NCBI RefSeq assembly: GCF_003471165.1
Contig: NZ_QRIL01000030.1
Location: forward strand, 1-50,704
DNA: 50,704 bases
Reading direction: 5' to 3'
DNA from: Ruminococcus sp. AM22-13
Lineage (GTDB): Bacteria; Bacillota; Clostridia; Lachnospirales; Lachnospiraceae
A program made the translations under genes and the position numbers. A model generated the notes under the pieces. It did no database searches. It worked only from the letters and a program-made list of their open reading frames with translations, and was not told where the DNA came from. Shown in pieces: positions 7,110 through 16,677 of the stretch. Each line of letters opens with the position of its first letter. The stretch's first letter is position 1.

Positions 7110-9707
7110 ATGAACTACGGTAAAAAGTCGACTGCAAAGAAGCGGACTGCGCTGATTTCCCGTTCTTCCATGATGGGAAAACGTGCAAGAGTTTCTTTCA
7201 TCAGAGTCCTGTTCGTATCACTGATAGCACTCTGCATCGCAGTAGCCTGCCTGGGTGTAGGGTCTTTCAGGGGTGTGATTGATAATGCTCCTGATGTTAA
7301 TGATATTGATATTATGCCACTGGGCTATGCAACTTTTCTTTACGACGATGCCGGAAATCAGATTCGTAAGCTGGCCGCACCGAATTCCAACCGACTGCCG
7401 GTTACTTTGGACCAGATTCCTGTAGATTTACAGCATGCGGTCGTCGCAATCGAGGATGAGCGTTTTTATGAACATAATGGCATTGATGTAAAGGGTATCC
7501 TTCGTGCCGGAATGAAGGCAATCACTACCGGTGATTTTTCCGAAGGTGCCAGTACAATCACTCAGCAGCTCCTGAAGAATAATGTATTTACCAACTGGAC
7601 CAGTGAGTCTACTCAGTTTGAACGATTCACACGTAAATTTCAGGAACAGTACCTTGCTGTTCAGGTCGAAAAGAAAACAGATAAGGATACCATTCTTGAA
7701 AACTATCTGAACACGATTAACCTTGGAGCCGGATCATACGGTGTACAGGCCGCCGCACGTCAGTATTTTGATAAAGATGTATGGGATCTGAATCTTTCCG
7801 AATGTGCAACTTTAGCAGGTATCACACAGAACCCGACCAAATTTAATCCTATTATTAATCCTGAAAGCAACCAGAAGAGACGAAAAGAAGTTCTTCAGCA
7901 TATGCTGGATCAGAATTATATTACACAGGATCAATATGACGAGGCTCTGGCAGATGATGTTTATTCCCGTATTCAGGCAGCTCAGGAAAAGAATTCCAGT
8001 ACTGAGAATACTGTTTACACTTATTTCGAGGATGAACTGACTGATCAGATCATCAATGACCTGATGAATATTAAGGGTTATACCAAAACACAGGCAACCA
8101 ACCTTCTGTACAGCGGTGGACTTAAAGTATATACAACGCAGGATTCTACCATTCAGAATATTCTGGATGAGGAATATTCTGATCCTTCCAATTATCCGGA
8201 TACTGTTCAGTATGAACTTGATTATGCCCTGACAGTTACCGATCCGGATGGAAATCAGGTAAACTACAGTAAGGAAATGCTACAGCTTTATTTCCAGAAT
8301 GAAGATCCAGGTTTTGATCTTTTATTTGATTCTCCTGAGGAAGGACAGACTTATGTAGACAGATATAAGGAAAGCATTCTTGCAGACGGAAGCAAAGTTG
8401 TTGCGGAACGAGTAAACTTCGCACCTCAGCCACAGTCTTCTATGAGCGTTATCGACCAGCACACCGGTTATGTGAAAGCCCTGATTGGCGGACGTGGAGA
8501 GAAAACAGCCAGCCTGACGCTGAACCGTGCAACAGATACAACCCGTCAGCCGGGTTCCACATTTAAGATTGTTTCCACCTATGCACCAGCATTAAACGAA
8601 AAGGGAATGACTCTTGCAACAACCTTTGAAGATGAGCCATATGAATATCCGGATGGTTCTCCTGTAAATAACGCAACCCGTTCTTATAATGGAACCACAA
8701 CGATCCGTACGGCAATTCAGAACTCCATCAACGTTGTCGCCGTTAAATGTTTTGAGGAAGTAACTCCGGATCTTGGATTAAAATATCTCGATAATTTTGG
8801 ATTTACTACCCTTGCTCATGGAACAGAAGCTGATACAGACGCAAACGGCAATGTATGGAGTGACGCAAATCTTGCTACTGCACTCGGAGGTATCACCAAT
8901 GGTGTCACAAACGTAGAGCTCTGTGCATCTTATGCAGCAATCGCCAATGGCGGAAATTATATCAAACCGATTTACTACACCAAGATTCTGGATCATAACG
9001 GCAATGTACTCATTGAGAATACTTCTGCAGAACGCTCTGTAATCAAAGAAAGTACCGCTTATCTTCTTACCAGTGCAATGGAAGACGTTGTAAAAAAAGG
9101 TACCGGTACAGCATGCCAGCTTGATAATATGGCAGTTGCCGGTAAGACAGGTACAACAGAAGCATATAACGACTTATGGTTTGTTGGTTATACTCCATAT
9201 TATACTTGCGCAGTATGGTCTGGTTATGACAACAATGAAAAGTTACCTGACTATGCACGTAACTTCCATAAGAATTTATGGAAGAAAGTTATGACTCGAA
9301 TTCACGAAGGACTTCCGTCCAAGGAATTCGAAAAACCTGCAAGTGTAGAGAAATTAAGTGTCTGCGAAGAAACAGGTCTTCTTCCAAGAGCAGGCTGCCC
9401 GGTAATTACTGAATACTTTGATGTAGGTACCATGCCGACAGAATATTGTGATCAGCATTTCTATGATGAAAGCTATGATGAATATGATTACAATTATGAT
9501 AACAGTGATGAGTCCTCCAGCCAGACAGATGCCAATACAGATGACGCCAATAATGATTCAGACACCAACAATAATGGTGATGACAGTAATGGTGGCGAAG
9601 ATAACAATGACGAAGATAATGGCGATGGTGGTGACTACGGCGGTGACAATGGTGGCGATACTAATGGTGGTGAAGATGACAGCAGTTATCAGATCGATTA
9701 TTATTAA
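7110..9707 (+). CDS. Class A penicillin-binding protein (PBP1a type)
   Basis: Bifunctional peptidoglycan synthase with a glycosyltransferase (GT51) and a transpeptidase domain. Residues 1-29 are basic cytoplasmic sequence and about 30-52 form the membrane anchor. The glycosyltransferase motif EDERFYEHNG is at 115-124 (catalytic E115), with GASTITQQLLKN after it. Transpeptidase motifs are STFK (S483), SIN (539-541) and KTGT (679-682). At 865 residues it is longer than the core family because of an extremely acidic Asp/Asn/Gly/Ser tail from about residue 780. AAAGGAGG sits 6 bp before the ATG. It is a monocistronic unit ending at a strong terminator. Confidence 0.95.
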   Translation: MNYGKKSTAKKRTALISRSSMMGKRARVSFIRVLFVSLIALCIAVACLGVGSFRGVIDNAPDVNDIDIMPLGYATFLYDDAGNQIRKLAAPNSNRLPVTLDQIPVDLQHAVVAIEDERFYEHNGIDVKGILRAGMKAITTGDFSEGASTITQQLLKNNVFTNWTSESTQFERFTRKFQEQYLAVQVEKKTDKDTILENYLNTINLGAGSYGVQAAARQYFDKDVWDLNLSECATLAGITQNPTKFNPIINPESNQKRRKEVLQHMLDQNYITQDQYDEALADDVYSRIQAAQEKNSSTENTVYTYFEDELTDQIINDLMNIKGYTKTQATNLLYSGGLKVYTTQDSTIQNILDEEYSDPSNYPDTVQYELDYALTVTDPDGNQVNYSKEMLQLYFQNEDPGFDLLFDSPEEGQTYVDRYKESILADGSKVVAERVNFAPQPQSSMSVIDQHTGYVKALIGGRGEKTASLTLNRATDTTRQPGSTFKIVSTYAPALNEKGMTLATTFEDEPYEYPDGSPVNNATRSYNGTTTIRTAIQNSINVVAVKCFEEVTPDLGLKYLDNFGFTTLAHGTEADTDANGNVWSDANLATALGGITNGVTNVELCASYAAIANGGNYIKPIYYTKILDHNGNVLIENTSAERSVIKESTAYLLTSAMEDVVKKGTGTACQLDNMAVAGKTGTTEAYNDLWFVGYTPYYTCAVWSGYDNNEKLPDYARNFHKNLWKKVMTRIHEGLPSKEFEKPASVEKLSVCEETGLLPRAGCPVITEYFDVGTMPTEYCDQHFYDESYDEYDYNYDNSDESSSQTDANTDDANNDSDTNNNGDDSNGGEDNNDEDNGDGGDYGGDNGGDTNGGEDDSSYQIDYY

Positions 9708-9756
9708 TTTCATATTCCATAACGGGATTTTATAAAAAATTTCCAGTCATATCAAT

Positions 9757-9790
9757 AAAATCCACAGTCTTAATTCAAGACTGTGGATTT
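9757..9790. terminator. Bidirectional terminator, PBP gene / glcK
   Basis: AATCCACAGTCTT (9759-9771) pairs perfectly with AAGACTGTGGATT (9777-9789) around a 5-nt loop. T-rich sequence follows on the plus strand and A-rich sequence (T on minus) precedes it. The flanking ATCAATA/TATTGAT extends the stem. It serves the convergent PBP and glucokinase genes. Confidence 0.9.
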
Positions 9791-9846
9791 TTATATTGAT
9801 GTAATATTTAGCTTTTGATATATCAATGATGTCAGGGTCAAAAGCC

Positions 9847-10794
9847 TTATTGTGCTTCTTTGATAACCATACGTGCAGATCCGTAGATACCTGCATCATT
9901 TCCAAGATTTGCAAGAATGATCGGTGTCTCTTTGCAGGCTGAGAACGCATACTTCTTATAATATTTCTGAATACAGTCGATCAATGGCTGTCCTGCTTTG
10001 GAAACGCCACCGCCAATAACGATTGCTTCAGGGTCTGTAACACATGCAAACATAGCAAGCGTTCCGCCGAGCATTTCACCTACCTGTGCCATAACATCGC
10101 AGGCTACTTTATCCCCTTCTTTAAATGCGTCAAGAACATTCTTGGCAGAAAGCTTTGTAAATTTGCGAAGAACTGTCTCTTCTTCTGTAGCTGCCAGAGT
10201 TCTCTGTGCCACACGTACGATACCTGTAGCTGATGCATACTGCTCCAGACATCCACAGTTACCGCAGTTGCAGGCTTCTTTTTCCTCATGATTTACTGCT
10301 GCATGACCGATTTCTCCACCTGCTCCATGAGCACCGCCAACGATTTTTCCATCAACAATGATTCCACCGCCAACTCCTGTTCCCAGAGTTACGAGGATTA
10401 CATTCTTAGATCCTGCTGCTGCACCTTTCCATGCCTCTCCAAGTGCTGCTACATTTGCATCATTTCCGGCTTTGGAAGGAAGTCCTGTCAGTTCTGTGAG
10501 TTCTTTTGTAACTTCTTTGAATCCCCAGAAAAGGTTTACCGCACATGGTACCTCTCCTCTCTCATTAACAGGTCCCGGAACACCAATTCCTACACCATCG
10601 ACATCTGATTTGTCCAGCTTGCGTTCTGCTATCTTGTCCAGAATTGTCTTCGCAATATCCGGAAGGATCGCTTCTCCGCTGTTCTCCTTACGTGTCGGGA
10701 TCTCCCATTTTTCAACTAAAACTCCATCTGTCTGAAAGAGTCCACACTTTACAGATGTGCCACCAACATCAATTCCAAAACAATACTTTCCCAT
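9847..10794 (-). CDS. glcK: ROK family glucokinase
   Basis: Cytosolic ATP-dependent glucose kinase. The phosphate-binding motif GIDVGGTSVKCG is at the N-terminus. The ROK zinc signature CNCGNCGCLEQYAS, preceded by GGEIGH, is complete. The ATG at 10792-10794 (315 residues) is chosen for the GGAGG 5 bp upstream; the longer reading from 10866 crosses a perfect palindrome and has no ribosome site. It lies downstream of hprK, which links it to carbon catabolite control. Glucose as substrate is inferred from the family. Confidence 0.92.
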   Translation of the reverse strand: MGKYCFGIDVGGTSVKCGLFQTDGVLVEKWEIPTRKENSGEAILPDIAKTILDKIAERKLDKSDVDGVGIGVPGPVNERGEVPCAVNLFWGFKEVTKELTELTGLPSKAGNDANVAALGEAWKGAAAGSKNVILVTLGTGVGGGIIVDGKIVGGAHGAGGEIGHAAVNHEEKEACNCGNCGCLEQYASATGIVRVAQRTLAATEEETVLRKFTKLSAKNVLDAFKEGDKVACDVMAQVGEMLGGTLAMFACVTDPEAIVIGGGVSKAGQPLIDCIQKYYKKYAFSACKETPIILANLGNDAGIYGSARMVIKEAQ

Positions 10795-10836
10795 GATATC
10801 CTCCAAATTACTTATATTTTTATTATATGATATGAT

Positions 10837-10866
10837 ATGAGTGTCAAAAGATCTTTTGACACTCAT
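10837..10866. promoter_or_regulatory. 30-bp perfect palindrome upstream of glcK
   Basis: Each half is ATGAGTGTCAAAAGA read inward, centred between 10851 and 10852 with no mismatch and no spacer. On the minus strand the right arm provides TTGACA (-35-like), with AT-rich sequence where a -10 would fall. There is no T-run, so it looks more like an operator or a cruciform than a terminator. Confidence 0.5.
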
Positions 10867-10920
10867 TTGATACCCGGATTGCTACGCAGCTACGCTGCTC
10901 CCGCAGAGTAAACAGTAAGC

Positions 10921-11856
10921 TTATCTCTCCTCACGTTTTTTTGCAAGGTTTGCCTGAACACGCTTGTACAGTTCTTCTGCTGCATTGTAACCCATCTTCT
11001 TCTGTCTGTGGTTGACTGCCGCAGATTCAACAATGATAGCCAGGTTACGGCCAGGGCGAATCGGAAGAGAATGGCATACGATTTTATTTCCAAGATACTC
11101 TGTGTACTCTTCATGAAGTCCCAGACGGTCATATTCTTTATCTCTGTCCCACTCTTCCAGTTTAATAACAAGGTCTACAGACTGGGTATCTTTAACACTC
11201 TCAACACCAAACAGAGTCTTAACATCAATAATACCAATACCACGCAGTTCAATGAAATGTCGTGTAATGTCAGGTGCAGAACCTACCAAGGTTACATCAC
11301 TGACTTTACGAAGTTCAACAACATCATCACTTACAAGACGATGACCACGTTTGATCAATTCCAGAGCAGCTTCACTCTTACCAATTCCACTTTCGCCAGT
11401 GATCAGGACGCCTTCACCATATACATCCACAAGTACACCGTGAATAGAGATACATGGTGCAAGCTGTACGCCTAACCAGCGGATGATCTCTGCCATGAAA
11501 CTTGAAGTCGTACGCTCTGTCACAAAGGTCGGAACATTATATTTAATCGCAAGATCGATCATATCCTGTGATGGTCTTGTCATTGTACTGAAAATTACGC
11601 ATGGAATCTTACTGGAAATAAATCTCTCGTATTTAAATTTCCGTTCTTCATCACTAAGCTGCATCAGATAAGTATATTCTACATATCCGATAATCTGCAC
11701 ACGTTCGTTTGCGAAATGTTCCAGATATCCTGTCAGCTGCAGAGCCGGTCTGTTGATCTCGGCTGTCTTGATCAGTATCTCAGACAGATCAATTTCAGGA
11801 GTCAGGTTGTGAAGTCCCAGTTCCTGAACTAATTTTGTCAACTGTACACCTTTCAT
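10921..11856 (-). CDS. hprK: HPr kinase/phosphorylase
   Basis: Sensor enzyme of Gram-positive catabolite repression. It phosphorylates HPr on a regulatory serine with ATP and reverses this with phosphate. The 311 residues match the family. Walker A GESGIGKS is at 154-161, and the HprK signature DITRHFIELRGIGIIDV is at about 196-212. The ribosome site is AGGAG. It has its own promoter (11931-11960) with a repeat fragment in its leader, and is followed by glcK after about 125 bp. Confidence 0.96.
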   Translation of the reverse strand: MKGVQLTKLVQELGLHNLTPEIDLSEILIKTAEINRPALQLTGYLEHFANERVQIIGYVEYTYLMQLSDEERKFKYERFISSKIPCVIFSTMTRPSQDMIDLAIKYNVPTFVTERTTSSFMAEIIRWLGVQLAPCISIHGVLVDVYGEGVLITGESGIGKSEAALELIKRGHRLVSDDVVELRKVSDVTLVGSAPDITRHFIELRGIGIIDVKTLFGVESVKDTQSVDLVIKLEEWDRDKEYDRLGLHEEYTEYLGNKIVCHSLPIRPGRNLAIIVESAAVNHRQKKMGYNAAEELYKRVQANLAKKREER

Positions 11857-11885
11857 TTGTTTCTCCTTTTCAGTTCAAAATTTGA

Positions 11886-11912
11886 GTTACTGTTCACTGC
11901 GTTCCCAGCAAC
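11886..11912. repeat. Left-end fragment of structured repeat family A
   Basis: GTTACTGTTCACTGCG, then TTCCCAGCAAC, matches the terminal hairpin of the full copies at 34994 and 16498 (GTTACTG...CAGTAAC type). It lies in the hprK leader between promoter and start codon. Confidence 0.55.
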
Positions 11913-11930
11913 AAATTTAACGATATTTTC

Positions 11931-11960
11931 ATTATATCACATCATCATGTGCAACTTCAA
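11931..11960 (-). promoter_or_regulatory. Promoter of hprK
   Basis: Minus-strand TTGAAG (11955-11960), 18-bp spacer, TATAAT (11931-11936), about 75 bp upstream of the hprK ATG. Confidence 0.65.
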
Positions 11961-12068
11961 TTGTAAATAAAAGATACTTTTTGCACAACAAGGAAACAAA
12001 AAAATTACTTACTTCGTGTCAATCGGATATTCGCAATCCGCTTTCTCTACTTGCTCATAACCGAATTT

Positions 12069-13931
12069 CTAACCCTTAACTTTAGGTGCATGAAAAAAGT
12101 CATATACCTGCTGCGCGCTTCCTGCGTTCATACTTTCTGTTTCTGTCAGTTCCTCCAGAGAAGCATCTCTGATATTCTCAATGGACTTAAATTTCCTCAT
12201 CAAGGCTTTTCTTCTGGTTTCTCCGATTCCCGGGATATCATCCAGCAGAGAATGGACCTGTTCCTTACTTCGCAGGGAACGGTGGAATTCGATAGCAAAA
12301 CGGTGTGCCTCATCCTGGATCCTGGTGATCAGGCGGAAGCCCTCACTGCTTGTATCAATAGGAATCTCCAAATTATTATAGTATAGTCCTCTCGTTCTGT
12401 GATGGTCGTCTTTGACCATACCGCAGACAGGAATATCATCAATCCCTAATTCTGCCAGTACTTTCAACGCAATATTTACCTGTCCTCTTCCACCATCCAT
12501 TAAAATCAGATCCGGCATGATGGAAAAACTGTCAAACTCGTCTTTTCCTTCATGGGTAAAGCGTCGGGTAAGCACCTCTTCCATACTTGCATAATCATTC
12601 GGTCCCTGCACCCATTTGATTTTAAATTTACGGTAATCACTTCGTTTCGGCTTTCCTTTTTCGTAAACGACCATAGAACCAACGGATTCAAATCCACTGA
12701 TATTGGAAATATCGTACGCTTCCATTCGTTTGATTCCCGACAGTCCAAGCCATTCTTCCACCTCATGAACAGCGCCAATTGTTCTGCCTTCTTCACGTTT
12801 GATCCGCTCTCTGTCCTTATCCAGAACCATCTTTGCATTCTCTTCCGCCAGTTCCACCAGTTTCTCTTTCGTTCCTTTCTTTGGAACGCGGATATAGACT
12901 CGTTGTTTTCTTCTGGCAGTCAGCCATTCTTCTATGATCTGAGCATCTTCTATTTCCTTTTGCAACATAATTTCTCTCGGGATGAATGGTGTGCCCGCAT
13001 AGAACTGCTTCATAAAACTTGACAATACCTGTGCTTTCGTATCTCCACGCGCCACACGCAGATAGAAATGTTCGCGTCCAATCAGTTTACCATCGCGGAC
13101 AAAAAATACCTGCACAACTGCATCCTGTTCACGAAGATCAAGACTTTCATCCATTGCCACTGCAATGATATCCTTATCCTCTTCACCATAACTGGTGATT
13201 TTCTGACGCTCCCCGATTTTCTGAATGCTGCGGATCAGGTCACGATATTCCGTGGCATCTTCAAAACGCATTTCATCTGACGCTGCCATCATCTTATCTG
13301 TCAGCATATCAATCGTATCCTGGAAATCTCCATTTAGGAATTTCAGCAATTCAGTGATATTTTTCTTATACTCCTCAGAGGTTATATAACCCTGACAGGG
13401 AGCTGTACACTGTTTCATATGATAGTACAGGCAGGGACGATCCTTTTTACAGTCTCTCGGCAGTACTCTGTTGCAGGAACGCACTTTATAAAGTTTGCGC
13501 ACCAGTTCAATTACGTCTTTTACTGCTCCCGCACTGGTATATGGACCAAAATATTTTGTCTTGTCTTTCTTCATTCTTCTGGCGAAAAGTACTCTGGGAT
13601 ATTCCTCATTAACTGTGACTTTAATAAAGGGATAACTTTTGTCATCCTTGAGCATGGTATTGTACTTCGGACGATGTTCCTTAATCAGGTTGCATTCCAG
13701 AACCAGGGCTTCCAGTTCTGAATCTGTAATAATGTACTCAAATCTGGTGATATGGGTTACCATCTGCTCAATCTTGGCGCCTTTATTCCTGCTACTCTGG
13801 AAGTACTGTCTCACCCTGTTCTTCAGACTGATAGCTTTTCCAACATAGATGATTTCATCTTTCTCACCATGCATGATATAAACTCCCGGCTTGCCTGGAA
13901 GTTTCTTTAACTCTTCCTCTATCTGAAACAT
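12069..13931 (-). CDS. uvrC: Excinuclease ABC subunit C
   Basis: Nuclease subunit of UvrABC nucleotide excision repair; it makes the 3' and 5' incisions around DNA lesions. The 620 residues are of full length. The GIY-YIG domain is at the N-terminus ([19 protein letters not shown]), a UVR domain lies at about 205-240, and the RNase H-like nuclease core carries DISNISG and [11 protein letters not shown]-terminal helix-hairpin-helix motifs include [15 protein letters not shown]. The ATG follows a GGAGG. No adjacent gene shares its function. Confidence 0.96.
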   Translation of the reverse strand: MFQIEEELKKLPGKPGVYIMHGEKDEIIYVGKAISLKNRVRQYFQSSRNKGAKIEQMVTHITRFEYIITDSELEALVLECNLIKEHRPKYNTMLKDDKSYPFIKVTVNEEYPRVLFARRMKKDKTKYFGPYTSAGAVKDVIELVRKLYKVRSCNRVLPRDCKKDRPCLYYHMKQCTAPCQGYITSEEYKKNITELLKFLNGDFQDTIDMLTDKMMAASDEMRFEDATEYRDLIRSIQKIGERQKITSYGEEDKDIIAVAMDESLDLREQDAVVQVFFVRDGKLIGREHFYLRVARGDTKAQVLSSFMKQFYAGTPFIPREIMLQKEIEDAQIIEEWLTARRKQRVYIRVPKKGTKEKLVELAEENAKMVLDKDRERIKREEGRTIGAVHEVEEWLGLSGIKRMEAYDISNISGFESVGSMVVYEKGKPKRSDYRKFKIKWVQGPNDYASMEEVLTRRFTHEGKDEFDSFSIMPDLILMDGGRGQVNIALKVLAELGIDDIPVCGMVKDDHHRTRGLYYNNLEIPIDTSSEGFRLITRIQDEAHRFAIEFHRSLRSKEQVHSLLDDIPGIGETRRKALMRKFKSIENIRDASLEELTETESMNAGSAQQVYDFFHAPKVKG

Positions 13932-14083
13932 AAAATCTCCTCCATTTATGCTTCTACGTATTCTACTATTATGTCATTTTTGATAACCGCCATCTGCTTT
14001 ACTTATATATTTTAGCCATTTATTCTTCATATGCCGCTAATTCAGGCAAGTACTCATGAGCTTGCTAAGTAAATTTATATATA

Positions 14084-14117
14084 GAAAAAACAGAGTCGGA
14101 ATATTATCCGGCTCTGT
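14084..14117 (-). terminator. Terminator of ftsH
   Basis: On the minus strand a 10-bp stem ACAGAGCCGG/CCGACTCTGT (one G-T pair) with an 8-nt loop is followed by TTTTTT (14084-14089), directly after the ftsH stop. Confidence 0.88.
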
Positions 14118-14124
14118 TATTGTA

Positions 14125-16194
14125 TCACTGAATCTCTGTCTTATCCAGCGTTACTGTATTCTCTTTTACATCTGAATCCGGGACTGTTGTCTGATCTGCT
14201 ATCGTCTGTTCTGTCTCCGTTTGATCCATCTGTTTTGTTACCGGCTCTTCCGGTTTTGTTTCCGTCTTCTCCAGAATTTCCAGGTCATCCAGGTTTTCAG
14301 GAATCTCGAGCCCACGCTCTACAGCACGGAATATTTTCATAAATTCCTTGCCTGTAATTGTCTCTCTGTGGATCAGGTAGTCGGCAATCTTATCCAACGC
14401 TTCTCTGTGACCGCCGATCAGTCTTTTGGCTTCTTCGTATGAATTATGAAGAAGTACCATCACTTCATGGTCTACCTCTGTCGCAGTGTCATCACCACAG
14501 TTTAAAACTGCTCTGCCACTAAGGTACTGATTCTCCTGGGTAGCCAGTCCCATAAGTCCGAATTTCTCAGACATACCATACTGGGTGATCATGGCTCTTG
14601 CCACTTTTGTCGCCTGCTCAATGTCATTGGCAGCACCCGTTGTCACTGTATCAAATACCAATTCCTCTGCGGCACGTCCGCCAAGATATCCTACAAGCAT
14701 TGCTTCCAGTTCTTTCTTGGTGTTGAGATATTTCTCCTCTTCCGGCACCTGCATAACATAGCCAAGTGCACCCATTGTTCTCGGCACGATCGTAATCTTC
14801 TGTACCGGTTCTGCATCTTTTTGCAGAGCACTTACCAGTGCATGTCCTACTTCATGATAAGATACAATCTTACGTTCCTGAGCGCTTAAGATTCTGTCTT
14901 TCTTCTCTTTACCTACAAGAACTACTTCGACAGCCTCGAGAAGATCCTTCTGGGATACCGCACTGCGTCCGCTCTTAACCGCAAGAATCGCAGCCTCATT
15001 TATCATATTTGCAAGGTCAGATCCCACTGCGCCGGAAGTTGCAAGCGCAATGTTCTCGAAGTCAACCGTCTCATCCAGATGTACATTTCTGGCATGTACT
15101 TTCAGAATCTCAATTCTTCCCTTCAGATCCGGACGGTCAACAATTACTCGTCTGTCAAAACGGCCTGGACGCAGAAGTGCAGGATCAAGAACTTCCGGAC
15201 GGTTCGTAGCTGCCAGAATCAGAAGACCTTTAGAAGTATCAAATCCGTCCATCTCGGCAAGCAGCTGGTTCAATGTCTGCTCACGCTCGTCGTTGCCACC
15301 GCCGTAATGGGAATCACGGCTCTTACCGATTGCATCGATCTCATCGATAAAGATGATACATGGTGCATTCTTCTTCGCTTCCTCAAACAAATCGCGGACA
15401 CGGGATGCACCCACACCTACGAACATCTCTACAAATTCAGAACCTGACAGGGAAAAGAACGGTACATGCGCCTCTCCTGCTACGGCTTTTGCGAGAAGTG
15501 TCTTACCTGTTCCGGGAGGCCCCACAAGCAGGGCACCTTTCGGAAGTTTGGCACCGATGGTCGTATATTTTCCCGGATTATGCAGGAAATCTACAACCTC
15601 CTGAAGTGATTCTTTCGCTTCATCCTGTCCGGCTACATCTTTGAAAGTAATTCCTGTGTCTTTCTGAATATAGGCTTTCGCCCGGCTCTTTCCAACTCCC
15701 ATCATGCCACCGCCTTTATTCATGCGGCGCATAAATACCATCAGCAGTACAAACAGCACGATCGTCGGCAGAAGCACACTGACCAGCATGGAAACAATCT
15801 CACCAACTGCATCCGGCTGCTTATATTCAAACTTGATTCCTGTTCCCTCAAGTCTCTCGGTCAGTTTATCTACTGACTCCATCTGATTGGTATAATAAAC
15901 ATCTTCTGAAAATCCTGATGACTGATGTTTCGGTGTGATCGTCAGGGTGTTTGACTGAAGTGAAACTTCCTTCACATCTCCATCATTTACCATCTCAATG
16001 AATTTATCGTAAGTGATCTCACTTGAACTGTCCTTGAGCATATTAGTAAACATGGCGAAACATACCAAAGTAACCAGGAGGCATACCAGAAAAGCAAGGA
16101 TCGACTGATGATTTTTATTCGGATCCGGCTTGCCAGGACCTTTATTATTATCAGGACGATTGCCATTCGGATTATTGTCCATATGATTATCCAT
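14125..16194 (-). CDS. ftsH: ATP-dependent zinc metalloprotease FtsH
   Basis: Membrane-anchored AAA+ protease for quality control of membrane and short-lived proteins. With the ATG at 16192-16194 (AGGAGG upstream, 689 residues), transmembrane segments lie at about 31-50 and 133-154, Walker A GPPGTGKT at 225-232, the SRH region at RPGRFDRR and the zinc site HEVGH at 447-451. The N-terminus is rich in Asn, Asp and Pro, and the C-terminal tail is rich in Thr, Glu and Gln. A start at 16251 would place the promoter in the coding sequence, so it was rejected. Confidence 0.95.
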   Translation of the reverse strand: MDNHMDNNPNGNRPDNNKGPGKPDPNKNHQSILAFLVCLLVTLVCFAMFTNMLKDSSSEITYDKFIEMVNDGDVKEVSLQSNTLTITPKHQSSGFSEDVYYTNQMESVDKLTERLEGTGIKFEYKQPDAVGEIVSMLVSVLLPTIVLFVLLMVFMRRMNKGGGMMGVGKSRAKAYIQKDTGITFKDVAGQDEAKESLQEVVDFLHNPGKYTTIGAKLPKGALLVGPPGTGKTLLAKAVAGEAHVPFFSLSGSEFVEMFVGVGASRVRDLFEEAKKNAPCIIFIDEIDAIGKSRDSHYGGGNDEREQTLNQLLAEMDGFDTSKGLLILAATNRPEVLDPALLRPGRFDRRVIVDRPDLKGRIEILKVHARNVHLDETVDFENIALATSGAVGSDLANMINEAAILAVKSGRSAVSQKDLLEAVEVVLVGKEKKDRILSAQERKIVSYHEVGHALVSALQKDAEPVQKITIVPRTMGALGYVMQVPEEEKYLNTKKELEAMLVGYLGGRAAEELVFDTVTTGAANDIEQATKVARAMITQYGMSEKFGLMGLATQENQYLSGRAVLNCGDDTATEVDHEVMVLLHNSYEEAKRLIGGHREALDKIADYLIHRETITGKEFMKIFRAVERGLEIPENLDDLEILEKTETKPEEPVTKQMDQTETEQTIADQTTVPDSDVKENTVTLDKTEIQ

Positions 16195-16222
16195 TTTCTT
16201 CCTCCTAAACGTTATCGTTCTT

Positions 16223-16251
16223 ATTATAAAGAGAATTTTGTTATAAATCAA
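16223..16251 (-). promoter_or_regulatory. Promoter of ftsH
   Basis: Minus-strand TTGATT (16246-16251), 17-bp spacer, TATAAT (16223-16228), about 30 bp upstream of the chosen ATG. Confidence 0.75.
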
Positions 16252-16252
16252 C

Positions 16253-16345
16253 CGCGAGATTGTGAAATTTCCGTTATGTCTCGGGTTTTCTGTGATCTTC
16301 GATCACAAAAAACACCTCGCGGGATACTATCAGTGAACAGTAGCC
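16253..16345. repeat. Structured repeat family A, copy 1 (partial)
   Basis: It shares with copies at 16498 and 34994 the order TATGTCTCGGG, a hairpin (here CTGTGATC/GATCACA), ACCTCGCGGGATA and the end GTGAACAGTA. The left part is missing or diverged. It abuts the ftsH promoter. The gene-free stretch 16252-16677 consists mainly of this copy, the second copy and the promoter of the next gene. Confidence 0.7.
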
Positions 16346-16457
16346 GAATCTTTCCAGTCACTGCTTATTGCTCCTCGCAATTGAAGCAGGGGACTTACTT
16401 GATTCGGTTAAATTTACTGATTTGATAAAATTTCTTTATTTTTTAAAAATTTATCTG

Positions 16458-16485
16458 TTACAAACCATGTTTTTTGTAGTATACT
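16458..16485 (+). promoter_or_regulatory. Probable promoter of the DUF1846 gene
   Basis: TTACAA (16458-16463), 16-bp spacer, TATACT (16480-16485). A full repeat copy (16498-16636) would then lie in the about 185-nt leader. Confidence 0.55.
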
Positions 16486-16497
16486 ATTGACAAAGTG

Positions 16498-16636
16498 ATT
16501 ACTGCTCACTTCGTTCTCAGTGATACGCTTCGCGATGCACAGAATTTATGCTAACTGCATAAATTCGTGCTGTATGTCTCGGGATTTTGGCATATCATGC
16601 CAAAGCACCTCGCGGGATACCAACCACGAGCAGTAA
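16498..16636. repeat. Structured repeat family A, copy 2 (full)
   Basis: Terminal inverted repeats TTACTGCTC and GAGCAGTAA bound the copy. Inside are a hairpin GAATTTATGC/GCATAAATTC, the conserved TGTATGTCTCGGG, a hairpin TTTGGCAT/ATGCCAAA and CACCTCGCGGGATACC. The hairpin arms differ from copy 1 while the joining blocks are conserved, suggesting that structure is maintained. Confidence 0.75.
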
Positions 16637-16677
16637 TAATAAGTAACTAATTATGTGATGGGAAAGGAAATGAACAA

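Noticed and set aside
9448..9735. 95-codon plus frame rich in Met and Ile
   Set aside because: It is a frame-shifted reading of the Asp/Asn-rich tail of the PBP gene.
10837..10866. Intrinsic terminator of hprK
   Set aside because: The palindrome has no loop and no T-run on either side in the right direction, so operator or cruciform is preferred.
16253..16636. CRISPR array
   Set aside because: The repeats are few, irregularly spaced and contain hairpins with terminal inverted repeats; there are no unique spacers of constant length and no cas genes.
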